64,000 nucleotides of DNA from Plantago ovata (GCA_028274465.1 CM051455.1:69918985-69982984); one strand, 5' to 3'. Shown: positions 34,621 to 46,130, numbered from the stretch's first letter. Numbers and translations are program-made. The notes: a model not told the origin generated them from the letters alone.

Positions 34621-34625
34621 CGAAC

Positions 34626-35070
34626 CTATTTATCAACTAGTGTTTCAGAGTTTGCAATATTGTTTTGCAATGAACTGGATGAGGAGGTATCAGCAATGTC
34701 AATTGTAAAAAAGCATTGAGGAAACTATTGCTATTGGAGCACAAAAGTGAAAAAGCATCGTGGAAACTATTGTAGTTTTTTTTTTTTGAAGTAGAAAAAC
34801 TATTGTAGTTAATTATACCATTATGCGCAAACAATTGCGCAAGGTAAAGTAAATTACGCAATCAACTTACAAATAGAAATAGCAGACCATTGTGCAGTTG
34901 AAGCGCAAAACCTAACCAACGGCCAAAACTGTTCTAAAGTATTTCCATTTGTATTTGTAAAATTGGTCAGATTTGTGTTTCAAATACAATTAAAGTTTAA
35001 AGTGTAAGGTTTAAAGAAAATTGTAAATCTTACCAAAACCAAAAGAAAAGGAATGTAATAAATATTAGGA
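34626..35070. other. Unassigned sequence with a segment duplicated at 45393-45686
   Basis: No gene is visible. The segment 34808-34997 (GTTAATTATACCA to CAAATACAATTAAAG) is repeated, with changes, on the other side of the Tat1 element. Confidence 0.6.
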
Positions 35071-35714
35071 TAAAATTGATCAAACCCCCTGAACTTTACT
35101 ACAATTGAGACATTACCCCCTAACCTATTAAGTTTTATACTTAGCCCCCTCATCTATTTAAAGTGTTACGACATACCCCCTATATAATATTTTCCCTTTA
35201 ATTTAATATTTTTCATTCAATTTAATATTATCCCTACAATTTAATATGTCAGTTTGGCTCCAATTAATCTTAATTCATACCGAAAAATAATTTTAAAAAT
35301 TATATTATAAAATATAAGATTTTACTTCTATAATATAAGTTCAAATCTTATTTTTCCAATACAATTTATATTATAAAAGTGAAAAAATAATATTTTCATT
35401 AATTGTACCGGAAAAATAATATTTGAACTTATATTATATTATATTATAAAAGTGAAAACCGTATAGTTTCATATTATAATTTTCAAAATTAAAACTTTTC
35501 GGTATGTATTATGATTAATTTGGAATCAAACGGAAATATTTAATTGAAGGGAAAATATTAAATTGAATGGAAAATATCAAATTGATAGAAAAATATTATA
35601 TAGGGGGTATGTTGCAACACTTTATATAGGTGAGGGGGTTAAGTATCAAATTTAATAGGTTAGGGGTTAATGTATCACTTGTATTATAGGTTGGGGGCTT
35701 TGATCAATTTTTTA
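35071..35714. mobile_element. Foldback MITE with long inverted arms
   Basis: The left arm (AAATTGATCAAACCCCCTGAAC) and the right arm (GGGGGCTTTGATCAATTTTT) are inverted copies over roughly 200-300 bp. They share internal blocks such as CCCCCTATATAATATTTT, seen again as ATATTATATAGGGGGTATG. The centre is AT-rich. There is no ORF. The boundaries are approximate because no clear target duplication was found. Confidence 0.75.
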
Positions 35715-35869
35715 AAACCCAAAATTTATATTGCACTCATGGCATTCATAGGTACATGCATTGAGCCAAATAGGTACCCGAATAAATCAATTAGCAAATA
35801 TGTATAATAATGTAAATAAGCAGACACAATCACAAAAGATAGGTACCCGAGTAAATCAATTAGCAAATT

Positions 35870-36222
35870 CGTTGCACGAATGATTTCGCGAACTCGATTT
35901 TCAAGTTCATTCCATGGAGCGCGCGTGGCCTTGCATGAACCAATTTCACGAACTCGATTTTCAAGTTTCCATGGAGCGCGTGGCCTTGTACGAGCCGGTT
36001 TTACGAACTCGATTTTCAAGTTCATTCCATGGAGAGCGTGGCCTTGCACAAGACGATTTCGCGAACTCGATTTTCAAATTCATTCCATGGAACGCGTGCC
36101 CTTGCACGGGCCGATTTCGCGAACTCGGTTTTCAAGTTCATTCCATGGAGCGCGTGGCCTTGCACGAGCCGATTTCGCGAACTCGATTTTCAAGTTCATT
36201 CTATGGAGCGTGTAGCCTTGCA
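35870..36222. repeat. 58-bp tandem repeat array, six units
   Basis: CCATGG or CTATGG landmarks fall at 35912, 35969, 36027, 36085, 36143 and 36201, a period of 57-58 bp. On the minus strand the rightmost unit is continuous with the end of an RRM (MNLKIEFAKSAR), so the unit derives from coding sequence. Since 58 is not a multiple of 3, the array rotates through all frames and yields open but meaningless ORFs on both strands. Confidence 0.92.
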
Positions 36223-36372
36223 GATTCTCCTTGGCTGACTTTGCTCCGTCAATCTCTTTGAAATACACGAATGTGTAGTTTCTCGTTGGATATGACGTGA
36301 TGCTATCAACTTTTCTGTGCTTCTCGAGGAGCGACTTCAACTCCGAATCGGGCTGACCGAATTTGAAAATGA
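36160..36372 (-). pseudogene. RRM fragment of an FPA/spen-like RNA-binding protein
   Basis: On the minus strand the frame reads FKFGQPDSELKSLLEKHRKV, then DSITSYPTRNYTFVYFKEID and GAKSAKENLQG, ending LKIEFAKSAR. The order is that of a plant spen-family (FPA-like) RRM: RNP1-like YTFVYF, then the AKSAKENLQG helix and the last strand KIEFAK. The upstream part of the domain is missing, and the downstream part runs into the 58-bp array. It is a gene relic or a broken exon. The Tat1 element lies 104 bp upstream of it, in what was probably intron or flank. Confidence 0.65.
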
Positions 36373-36480
36373 TGAATACATTGAGCTAATTGTTGGTCTA
36401 TTTATTTGAAAAATATTCACATTTACGTTGATCAATACAGAAATTTATATTTTCTTTACCAAATTCGCTCGAGGTTAACT

Positions 36481-36618
36481 TGTTGAAGGGTAATTCGTGT
36501 TTCTTTCTAAGTTCGCAATGAGTCGCTAGTCTAAGTCATTCTAGTTCTTCTTCTTGTAGTGTTCCTCCAAGATGGGAAATGAGCCTTCTTGTAGCTTCCT
36601 CGTACCTGAAATAGACTA
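36481..36618 (-). repeat. 3' LTR of Tat1, visible part before the assembly gap
   Basis: It is the same as 44445-44582. The rest of this LTR, about 614 bp by comparison with the other copy, is hidden in the gap. Confidence 0.92.
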
Positions 36619-36718
36619 NNNNNNNNNNNNNNNNNNNNNNNNNNNNNNNNNNNNNNNNNNNNNNNNNNNNNNNNNNNNNNNNNNNNNNNNNNNNNNNNNN
36701 NNNNNNNNNNNNNNNNNN
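36619..36718. other. Assembly gap, exactly 100 N
   Basis: A run of 100 N, a conventional placeholder of unknown true length. The intact LTR has a G homopolymer (CTAGAGGGGGGG) starting right where the gap begins. Confidence 0.98.
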
Positions 36719-37185
36719 TTGGCCAACTAAAGAGGGGCAACTTGCTTCCGGCGGACTTCGATCCCGATGACCGCGAGGACTTGCATCCCGGCGTCGCGAG
36801 GACCTCACTCCTTACCCCGATGAGGAGATTACCGAGGAGATGCACGAGGCGTGCGAGTTCGGCGAGCTGGTGACCGACCCTGAAGTTCCTTATCCCAGCA
36901 AGCCAGCTTACCTCCCTGCCTGGGTGCCCGAGTGCTTGAGGAGCGGGATAATCTACCCGTTCGAGAAGGCAGCTCTTCGGAACGCTGCCTGGGTGAAGTT
37001 AAGCGATCCGGTTCTCGGGAGGGCAGCCGACTTCGTCGAGCCAGAGCTACAATGTACCAAAGGCGATCGAAGAGGCTCAGGCTTGGAGCGAGACAACATT
37101 GAGGGCCCTGAAAAGCACGGTGCGAGGAGGAGCTACAAGCGCGACCACCCCGGTCACTGAATTTACTGACAGTCGTACTCGTTAA
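36719..37185 (+). pseudogene. Antisense ORF of Tat1 (aORF), decayed and 5' cut by gap
   Basis: This lies between pol and the 3' LTR, on the strand opposite to pol. Three frames chain together: LLPADFDPDDREDLHPG, then YPDEEITEEMHEACEFGELV with PAWVPECLRSGIIYPF, then SYNVPKAIEEAQAWSETTLR ending at TAA (37183-37185). An AATAAA-type signal follows at about 37357. Extra antisense ORFs in this position are known from Tat-lineage elements such as Grande, but I cannot match the protein itself. Two frameshifts suggest it is no longer functional. The function of the family is unknown. Confidence 0.6.
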
Positions 37186-37967
37186 GATCGGGAGCCAGTT
37201 GCTTGAAGACCGAGTATGCTCGGGCATGTTGTAATTTTTCCCTTTCTGTACTTGGTTTTATTTTCGAACAATTTTCATTTGGGCCCTTTGAGGCACTCCT
37301 CGAACACATATGTTTGTAACATAATTTTCTCTGTTGTTTCTTCGCTACTCTTTCTTTCAATAAAATGCAATGCTCTTCGCTTTCTTATTTATACTTGTGT
37401 TCTTACTAATTCCACTTTTGTTATGACGTATAACTTGGATAGAGTAGTTAAACACGTATAAGTTAGAATCGAGAACCAATGTTCTTCGCTACGAGCTCTC
37501 GATCTATCAACGTAGATGCTCTCGATCGTTTTGATCACTTGAAAAGAATTCTAAGTGTTGAACTTAGAAAAATTTTCAAGTGTTGAGTTAGAAAGACTGG
37601 AAGTCGCTCTCCTCGATCACTTCCGTCTCCTCGCTTTTTCTTCTTTGAGTGGTTTCCTGATCGATTTCTCATAGAGTTTAGAGAGCGGGGAGGGTTCCCC
37701 TAATCATGGAAATCGACTAGCTTTTATGTAGGTCATGTAAGCTCTCGATCGAGTAGTCTTATTTTTTTTTTCTTTTGAGTATAGTAGCTCTATACTTGAA
37801 CATTTTCTTGTTGAAAGATAGACATTGTATTGATTTGTCGGAAATGCAATTACAATGGGGGCTCCTCGGCCAGCTTGCTTACAACAACTTCTTAACAAAA
37901 GGAAGAGGTACCTCTCACTTGAATCCGTGAGGGATCCTCCTCGATCACTGGACCTCCACATAAGTTT
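37186..37967. other. Tat1 region between antisense ORF and pol
   Basis: No convincing gene is present. The left part reads like a 3' UTR of the antisense ORF (AATAAAATG at about 37357). The right part is the untranslated sequence after the integrase on the minus strand. Confidence 0.55.
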
Positions 37968-40900
37968 TCAAAAAGCTTTTCTCTTTACAACTTCAAGCGT
38001 AGAATCTCTGGAGGTTAGAAGTATTCCATGGATTTTCAATACCCTTCCCTCCATGTCTTGAAGACGATAACTTCCGTTGGACCTTGCTTCAATTATCTTG
38101 TAGGGGCCTTCCCAATTGGGTTGCATTTCCCCACTTTGCCCAAGATGTCTGCTCTTCGGAGTACTAGGTCTCCTACTTGGAAGTCTCTTTCTCTTACGCC
38201 TTTGTTGTAGGTCTTCGCGATAAGTGCTTGATATCTGAGGATATTGGCCAAGGCGTTGGTCCTCCTCACTGATTGTCTCCAGGTCGAAGAGTCTCTCTGT
38301 GTGATTGTCCTCGGGTTGATACCCTTGGATTCTGAGGGTTTCCACTGCCACTTCTGCTGGTATGACCGCCTCGGACCCATAAACTAGCGAGAAGGGAGTC
38401 TCTCTTGTAGCTGTTTTTGAAGTAGTGCGGTATGCCCATACTACTCCATCAAGCTCGTCGACCCAGTCCTTGTTGGTGGCGAACCTCTTCTGCAAGTTGT
38501 TGACGAGGATTTTGTTGACGGCTTCTGTTTGCCCATTGGATTGAGGATGTCCTACAGAGGTATACCTCCTCTCAATCTTCATTTCCTTGCACCATTCATT
38601 GAATCTTTGGCCGCAAAATTGAGCACCATTATCCGAGATGAGGACCCTTGGCAAGCCAAATCGACACACGATGTTCCTCCATACGAAGTTCATCACTCTT
38701 TGTTCGGTGATGGTAGATACTGCCTCAACTTCCGCCCACTTGCTAAAGTATTCGACCGCAACAATGATGAACTTCTTTTGACCCGTGCCTCTTGGAAGGG
38801 ACCGACTATGTCGATGCCCCATATGTCGAACGGGCAAGTGATGGCGATGGGCATGAGAGGTTTCGCCGGGACGTTGATCAAATTGGCGTGCAATTGACAC
38901 TCCTCGCACTTTCTCACAAATTGGGCAGCGTCTTCGCGAACAGTGGGCCAGTAGTATCCTTGTCGAATGACTTTTTGCGCGAGGGTTCTTCCTCCGGCAT
39001 GGTCGCCGCAACTTCCTCGATGCATTTCTCCAAGAAGTTTTTGAACTTCATGCTCGGCGACGCATCTCAAGTAGACTCCCTCGAAAGACCTTTTGTATAA
39101 GTAGTCTCCTTGCATGATGTATCGAGGAGCTTTTCCCTTGATTCTCCTTGCTTCAGCCTTGTCACGAGGAAGGCTTCCATTTTTGAGATATGTTGTTATC
39201 TCTTGCATCCAATTCGGTTGATCGTCAATTGCCAAGACGTTTGGCTTTGATGACCACAAAGATGACGCGTTGATTCTCATGAGTATCACGTTCCGGGTAT
39301 CAACTCCTCCGGAGGCTGAAGCATACTTTGATAGGGCATCTGCCCTTTGATTGAGATCTCTTGAGAACTTTTCAATCTCACAACTTTCAAATTTTTGAAT
39401 TTCTTCTGTGATGGCACTCTTGTACTCAGCCAGTGAGTCTTTCTTGGTTCTGAATTTCCCCGAGATTTGCTTCTCGGCCAGTTGGGAATCGGTGAAGAGA
39501 TGTAGCTTCTTCACTTGCAATGACTTTGCCATACGTAGAGCTATGAGGATGGCTTCATATTCTGCTTCATTGTTGGAGACCGGGAAACTAAGAGTAACGG
39601 CGTACTCTAGTTCAGCCCCTCCGGGACTCTTGAAGTATATTCCTATCCCGCCATTTTTTCCTGATGAGGATCCATCAACGTGAAGAATCCAGACGTCTCC
39701 GTGGTCGACTAGTTCTTTGGGTTTTGGAGAGACGGTCTCCGCACCCTTTGGCTCGTCGGTTTTCTCTGTTAGGAACACTTCATGTCTTTTCCTTTTGGTT
39801 TGGGACATCGCTTTAAGCTCTTTTAAAGCATCTTCCAGAGCTTGCATTGGGTTGTTTTGATGGGGTTGCTCTTCGACCATCATCATAGCACTCTTTGTTG
39901 CCGAATAGTTTTCCTCCGAAGTTCCTTTTGAGGGATACTCCACTAGGAAGTCGGCTATGACTTGTGCTTTCTTGGCTACGGGTGCTTGGTAGTCGATGTC
40001 GTACTCACTTAGTTCAATCGCCCACCTTGCCATTCTTCCCGAATTTTCGGGCTTTCCGAGGACTTGCTTGAGAGGTTGCTTTGTCAAAACAACAACCTTG
40101 TGAGCACCAAAGTAGGGTTTTAACCTCCTTGCAGTATAAACGAGGGCAAAGGAAAGCCTCTCGATATCCATGTACCGCGTTTCAGCCCCTGCAAGTACTT
40201 TACTCAAGTAGTAGATGGGCAAGTGGTCGTTCCCTTGTATTCGTACCAAGACCGAGCTGATAGCTTCCCCGGTTGCTGCTAAGTACAGGTAGAGTACTTC
40301 TCCTTCTACGGGTTTCGACAATAGAGGAGGAGCGAGTAGGTATTCTTTCAGCTTCTCGAAGGCTTCCTCGCACTCCTTTGTCCACTCGAAATGGCTGCTC
40401 TTTCTCAATACCTTGAAAAAAGGTAGATTTTTCTCGGCAGACCTTGAGATGAATCTACTCAGTGCAATTGATTTTCCGACCAATTGTTGCACCTCATTGA
40501 TGGATTGAGGTTGTGGAAGATCGAGGATGGCCTTTATCTTTTCGGGGTTTGCTTCTATTCCTCTTTCTGTCACCATGTAACCGAGGAACTTCCCCCCTTT
40601 GACCCCAAAGGTACACTTCGCTGGGTTGAGCTTCATGCCATACTTTCTCAAGATTGAGAAGCATTTTGCCAGGTAATCTACATGTTGCTCCTCGGTCTTG
40701 CTCTTGACGAGCATGTCATCGACATATACTTCCATTGTTTTGCCTAGCTCTTCCTTAAACATCTTGTTAACCAGCCTTTGGTAGGTCGCTCCGGCGTTCT
40801 TAAGACCAAATGGCATCACGTTGAAGCAGTACACATTGCCGTTAGCGAAGAAGGCAGTCTTAGGCACATCATCTTTGGCCATTTTGACCTGGTAGAAGCC

Positions 40901-41515
40901 CTGGTACGCATCCATGAAACTCAGGAGGGCGCATCCAGCGGTGGAATCGACCAGCTGATCGATCCGTGGGAGAGGGTACGGATCCTTCGGGCAAAAATTG
41001 TTGAGCCTTGTGAAATTGTTGCACATTCGCCATTTCCCCGGACCTTTCTCCACGAGGACCACATTGCATACCCAGTCTGAGTATCTCACTTCTTTGATGT
41101 GGCCAGCTTTAAGAAGCCTTTGTACTTCCGCTTCTATAATGGCATTATCTTCCGCACTGAAGTCTCTTCGCTTTTCTCTGATGTGGGTGATCGATGGGTC
41201 TACGTTCAGACGGTGAACGGCGACACGTGGGTCGATCCCCTTCAGGTCCTCGGTACTCCATGCGAAGATATCGTTGTTATCCTTCAAACATTGGATGAGT
41301 TTCATCCTGACTTCAGTGGCCATCTCTGTGCCAATTTTTGTGACCTTGTCGGCACTTCCTTCGACAATTTGGATTTCTTCTAGGGCTTCTCTTGCTTCAA
41401 TTTTGTTTTCCTCAAAGAATTTCTTCTTTTTGGAAGAGGGTGGGACTGGTGGAATCACTTGATACTCCTCGAGCTCCTTAACAGCTCCTACCAGAGTATC
41501 CTTGTCTTTCTTCAT
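37968..41515 (-). pseudogene. Tat1 pol: RT, RNase H, aRNase H, integrase (frameshifted)
   Basis: The frame from 41515 (940 codons) has RT motifs KWRMCNNFTRLN, FMDAYQGFYQV and YVDDMLVKS (about residue 262), then the gypsy RNase H region. A second RNase H of archaeal type follows (LHVDGSSSGKNGGIGIYF, NNEAEYEAILIAL, FTDSQL, NQRADALSKYA) at about 605-740. The integrase zinc segment (HRGSCGDHAGG to CEECQ) and first Asp (DIWGIDIVGPF) come next. A one-base shift near 38790 moves integrase to a second frame (VLISDNGAQF, GQTEAVNKIL). A further pair of shifts between about 38260 and 38120 garbles the C-terminal domain. A TGA separates this frame from the protease. Confidence 0.9.
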
Positions 41516-42205
41516 GATTGCTTTTCTTCGCCTAAGTGACGGACTTGGCTTTTTTTATTTTCTTTTCACTCGCCGAACCGCGTAGAAACGATAAGGCGCA
41601 TTGTGAACAAGGGGTGTCTCCTCGGATGGTTGCCCGACATTAGGTTCCCCGATGGCAACTCTCGAAGTGAACTTGGCTGACATAGTGTAGCATTCTCATG
41701 CTTCTCGTATGTCTCCTACTTCTTGTCCGATTCCCAAAGGAGTGGGGAATTTTAGCTTGTTGTGGACTGTGGACACTACGGCTCGGAATTGAGAGAGAGC
41801 GGGTCGGCCTAGGACTGCGAAATAATCAAATGGCATATCGACGACCACAAAAGGAACCTGTTGGGTCACCCGTCTAGGAGCGCTACCCATTGACACTGTG
41901 AGGTTGATCATTCCGAGCGGCATGATAGGTTGTCCTCCGAATCCTACCAATGCGCTCCTCACTTCTCTGAGCCCTTCCCTTGGGTTCATTTGCATCCTTT
42001 TCAAGGTTCCGGTGAAAATCAAGTTTGCCGAGCACCCAGTGTCGACGAGGATTCTACCCAACTTGTAGGATTGAACATCCAAGGAAACTACAAGTGGGAC
42101 GCAAGGATCATAGATGTTCCCTCCTCCCGCGTGCTTCAGAGGTATCTCGCTATCATCGAAAGAGATAACGTTGGTTCCCGGTCGCGCAGCCTGAGAATAC
42201 TTCAC
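41516..42205 (-). pseudogene. Tat1 protease and linker
   Basis: The frame from MKYSQAARPGTNVISFDDSE (42205) has the catalytic motif RILVDTGCSANLIF and the flap/second motif AVLGRPAL. It ends in GDIREA followed by TGA (at about 41696), after which the same frame continues as ECYTMSAKF. The TGA probably replaced a CGA Arg codon, the usual result of methylated-CpG decay. A second stop lies in an A-run (KRK-stop-KK) before the RT frame. Confidence 0.85.
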
Positions 42206-44357
42206 GTCTCGGACCCTAAGGTTGTCCGCCGTAATCTCCCTTTGATTACGAGTGCGCCGCCGGCGGGTCCTCCTGCAATTGTGAGAGTGCGGATGCTTCC
42301 ATTTACAGGGCGGTTTTCATAATTGTTGTAATTATGAATGTCGTCGTCCTGAGGGTTTCCTTGGTAAGGGTGCTCACTCCTGCTTTGAGGAGGTGGGGGC
42401 AGGAGTGCCAGGGGTTCCTCCTTCCGGGTGTAGTTAACCAATTGACCGTTACGTATCATCCTCTCAATTTCGTTCTTGAGCTCGACACACTCGTCTGAGG
42501 TGTGCCCTTTCCCTTTGTGAAACTTACAAAATTTTCCGAGCTCTTGTTCCTTTGATTTTCTTTAATCGGGGGTGGCCACGAGACGTCTAGCTTCCTCGAG
42601 ACTATATAGTTCAAGATGTCGGATCTTGGCCTATTCAAGTCTGTGTAGTTGCTATATCGTCTTGGAGGTGACCTTCTGGGAGGAGACCTCTTGTCTCTGA
42701 AATCGTTTCTTGAATTGCCCTCCTTGATCAACCCAAATTTTTGCTCTTTCCTCTGCTTCCCGGGATTTTGGGGGCGAGGAGGGTACTCCTTTTCTTTTTC
42801 TTTTTCTTTCCCTTTTTCCTTGGGAAGATTGGTTCTCATAGTGACCGTTTTTCGGAATTCCTCAGCCTCGAGGAAATCCTTGCAAACTTTGGCGAGTTGT
42901 GCTTCATTCTCCACACACGATGCTGAGAGTACATCTTGGAATTTGATGTTGGTAGTGTTACCATACAAATATTCTTTCCTTTCATTGATCGAGTGATCTT
43001 CGACTTGGAGGGCTGCTTCATGAAAACGATTAATGAAGTCCCTCAAGTCTTCATTATTTCTCTGGACAATTTCAGCCAAGTACCTCACTCGTCTCTTGGC
43101 GTTCATTACCTTCTCGAATCGTTTAGAGAACTCCTTACAGAGATCCCTATATGACTTGATGGATCGGTGAGGGAGGCGCGACCACCACTTCATGGCTTCT
43201 CCGGAGAGGTTAGCCGGAAAGAGGAGTGCCTTGGTTCTTGAGTCATGCCCGTAGGCATCCATTTTAGTGTCAAATCTTACCAAGTAGTCCTTCAGACAAC
43301 TCGTTCCATCATAGCTTTCGAAGGTGGGGAAGCCTCTTTCAATTTTGGCTTGGTGCGGGCTCGGATCTTGGTCCTGCTCTCTCTCTTGGACAGTTCCTCG
43401 AAGAGTCTCTATCTGAGCATCAAGTGCGGATTTCCTCGCGTTGAGTTCATCCAGAGTGAGCCTCCTCCTCGTGATCGGATCGACCAAGGGGGTTACCTCA
43501 GCTACTGTTCTCAATGCTTGGTTCTCCTCCACTGCTTCTTGTTGGTTTTGAGGAGTTACCTGGTTGGGAGTAACTTGATTGGGGAGAGCGGGTGGTGTAG
43601 CGACCACCTGAACTCTATTTTCTTGTTGCGCCACATTTTGTAATGATGCCCGTATTCTTCTGTCAATCAGGTCTCTCAAATCATCCGGGGCACCTTGGGG
43701 TCCTAACCTCGATTGGATTCTTGATGGTCCAAGTCGAGTTTGGATCGGCCTGGTGTTGGCTCTCGAATGTGCTTCATCTTGCGCCACAGGTGCTCTTCCC
43801 TGGGATTGGCGAGGAGCGACCAGAGTGGCCCGAGGTTGCTCTTGCACCGGGGCCTGTGGTTCTCCTTGAGCTTGTATCTCGGTAGTAACCCTAATAGCCT
43901 CATTACCTCCGACATATCCTTGTAAAGTAAGAAGGAATAGACCGTATTGAGCTTTGCCCATCCCGAAATCTGATGGTCGGATGACACGTCCATCAGGAAG
44001 GGTGAAGGTCAATGCGGCCGGTTGAGGAGGGTTCACTGTCACGGGAGGTTGGTTAATTGCTACCGGATGAGGCTGCCCCCTAGACTCGGCGTTGTTCGCG
44101 ACTCTCAAAGCTCCATAGGCGTTTCCTACCGGGACTCCTTGCGGGTTATTTTCCCCCGATCTCTCATTTTGGGAGTGAGTGACATTAGTAAATGCCCCCT
44201 CCGTATAATCCCGGTTCCTTGCAACATTGTTGTTTCTTGGTTCCCTCGGAACACCATCCGTTCCTCCTCCGCGACCGTTACTAGAGGGACGGCCTCTAGG
44301 TCGAGGAGGATTTCCGGGTGGTGCATTAGCAAGACGGTTTCTTCTTCTGGGAGGCAT
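42202..44357 (-). pseudogene. Tat1 gag (two one-base frameshifts)
   Basis: The start MPPRRRNRLANAPPG (44357) and the whole protein match the Tat2 gag closely. The basic, disordered N-terminus is followed by the Retrotrans_gag domain (MKWWSRLPHRSIKSYRDLCK, FSKRFEKVMNAKRRVRYLAE). A missing base near 42530 destroys the zinc-finger region (FVSFTKGKG instead of FCKFHKGKGH). Another missing base near 42250 shifts the frame again before the protease. The truncated product would lack nucleic-acid binding. Confidence 0.88.
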
Positions 44358-44424
44358 ATTCGTGATGTGTCACGAGGAGGAAAGTGGCTCGACCAGTAAG
44401 GCAAGGAATGACCTTTCGTGTCGA

Positions 44425-44444
44425 TTCCCACAGACGGCGCCAAA
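44425..44444 (-). promoter_or_regulatory. Primer binding site region, Tat1
   Basis: On the minus strand TTTGGCGCCGTCTGTGGGAA directly follows the LTR. It is the same in Tat2. I do not assign the tRNA. Confidence 0.8.
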
Positions 44445-45196
44445 TGTTGAAGGGTAATTCGTGTTTCTTTCTAAGTTCGCAATGAGTCGCTAGTCTAAGT
44501 CATTCTAGTTCTTCTTCTTGTAGTGTTCCTCCAAGATGGGAAATGAGCCTTCTTGTAGCTTCCTCGTACCTGAAATAGACTAGAGGGGGGGTTAGTGTCT
44601 CTTGCCCGGTCTGTAAGGTATCAGACCGGAGAGGCGACTTTACGAGTAGGGAGTTGTGAGACTTCCCTAGTATGAGTAGTGAAAGTGGTGCTCGTGTGGT
44701 GTCATTAATGCTTACTGTTGAGGAGTAAATGAGGCCTTTATATACTTGTGGCCTTTCAACTTCCGGTCGTGTAGGATCACGCCACGTGTACGGCTAGGAT
44801 TGAGGCCTTCCTCGGCCCAGGCCCATTAAGGAGGTCTGTGGGCCTTGGCCCAAGGGAGCAACCATGGCTGGTCGTTCTGGGGTCCTCGTGCCTTCCTTGT
44901 GCGTGGATGATGCGAGTAGCGTCCTGCTCAGTTTCTGTCAAGGAGCGTTACCTTGACGTAAGGTCTCCTCGAGCCCGAGAGATGCTCCTCGAACCCACTG
45001 GCAGCTTTGTCCTTGTGAGGAGCTTATTTTGAGGGTTGTCCTCCCAGTGATGGTCGGACCTTATGTTGGTCGATCCACACCTTAGTGACATACTTGGGTG
45101 TGGTTGTGCCCCTTGAGGGACGGTCTATGGTGCTTTGTCGCGCTCTTAGACCGCTCCAGTTCGTACATGCGGACTGGACATATTTCAACACTAACA
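44445..45196 (-). repeat. 5' LTR of Tat1 (752 bp)
   Basis: On the minus strand it runs from TGTTAG (45196) to CAACA (44445). A TATA box (TATATAAAGG) lies at about 44735-44744. It is followed on the + side by the target duplication TAACT. Confidence 0.92.
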
Positions 45197-45201
45197 TAAC
45201 T

Positions 45202-46130
45202 AACATGCGTAATCTTTTAATATCTGGTGTTCTCTTTGCGATTAGAATTTGACAACATAATTTGGATTTATTCATTGCTCGATTGAGCAGTGATAACAAA
45301 GACAAAGGGACAATTGCAATTGATGAAGTCCAGTTGAGATTGTTGCTTAAGAGTTTTCATGTGCGACTCATGAGCATTGTGCTATTATTGGAGTTAATTA
45401 TACCATCAAGCGCAAACCATTGCGAAAAGTAATGTAATTACGCAATCACCTTACAAATAGAAATAACAGACCATTGTGCAGTTAAAGCGCAAAAGTTAAA
45501 CAACAAGCAAACAATGGAAACTATTCTTAATGTAATTACGCAATCACCTTACAAATAGAAATAGCAGACCATTGTGCAGTTAAAGCGCAAAAGTTAAACA
45601 ACGGGCAAACAACGGAAACTATTCTAAAGTATTTCCATTATTTGTTTGTAAAATTGGTTAGATTTGTGTTTCAAATACATTTAAAGTGTGTGCAACGAAG
45701 ACTTTTCTGGGTATTTGTGGGTGTTGTAGATCAAACAAGCTGAAGAGACCTATCTGAAACGGCACAAGTAAAATTGAATATCACCTACCACCTTCAAGAC
45801 ATGTATTCTCTAAATCGGTTGCTGAATGGGGAGGATCAAGAGGGGGCAGGGGCGTGTTCCTGGGTCGAACTCGAACTTTATCTCTAAATCATCGACTGTT
45901 TAAATGTCGGTACAAAGTGATTCCGAGATCCAATTCGTGTACAAAGGAACTGGTAATCTACATGTGGGGTAAGTGCAACACATATATTAGCTTCAAACTC
46001 TGCTAGTAAAAGCAAATAGACCAAAACAAATACTTTTAGTGGCACAAGTAAAAAACTTTGTCATGGTGATTCAAAATTATCAAACAAGGACTATCTAGCT
46101 GTTCATATATGAACTTTCTGTAAATTGCTA
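45202..46130. other. Intergenic sequence with a duplicated segment and a 98-bp tandem duplication
   Basis: No gene is visible. 45393-45686 resembles 34808-34997. Inside it a 98-bp unit is tandemly doubled (TGTAATTACG at 45433 and 45531). The rest is unassigned. Confidence 0.7.

Larger units (their letters stand above)
36481..45196 (-). mobile_element. Tat1: full-length Tat-type Ty3/gypsy element
   Basis: It is flanked by the 5-bp duplication TAACT (36476-36480 and 45197-45201). On the minus strand the order is LTR, primer site, gag, protease, RT, RNase H, second (archaeal-type) RNase H, integrase, an antisense ORF and the 3' LTR. The dual RNase H marks the Tat lineage. The 3' LTR is cut by a 100-N gap. 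The visible 138 bp of it match the 5' LTR exactly by eye, so the insertion is probably young despite frameshifts in gag and pol. Confidence 0.93.

Noticed and set aside
35880..36261. Two overlapping + strand ORFs of 111-115 codons
   Set aside because: They are by-products of the 58-bp repeat, which is open in several frames. The RRM remnant reads on the minus strand.
38529..41462. + strand ORFs of 60-120 codons opposite the Tat1 pol
   Set aside because: These are shadows of the pol frames, with no domains and no independent start context.
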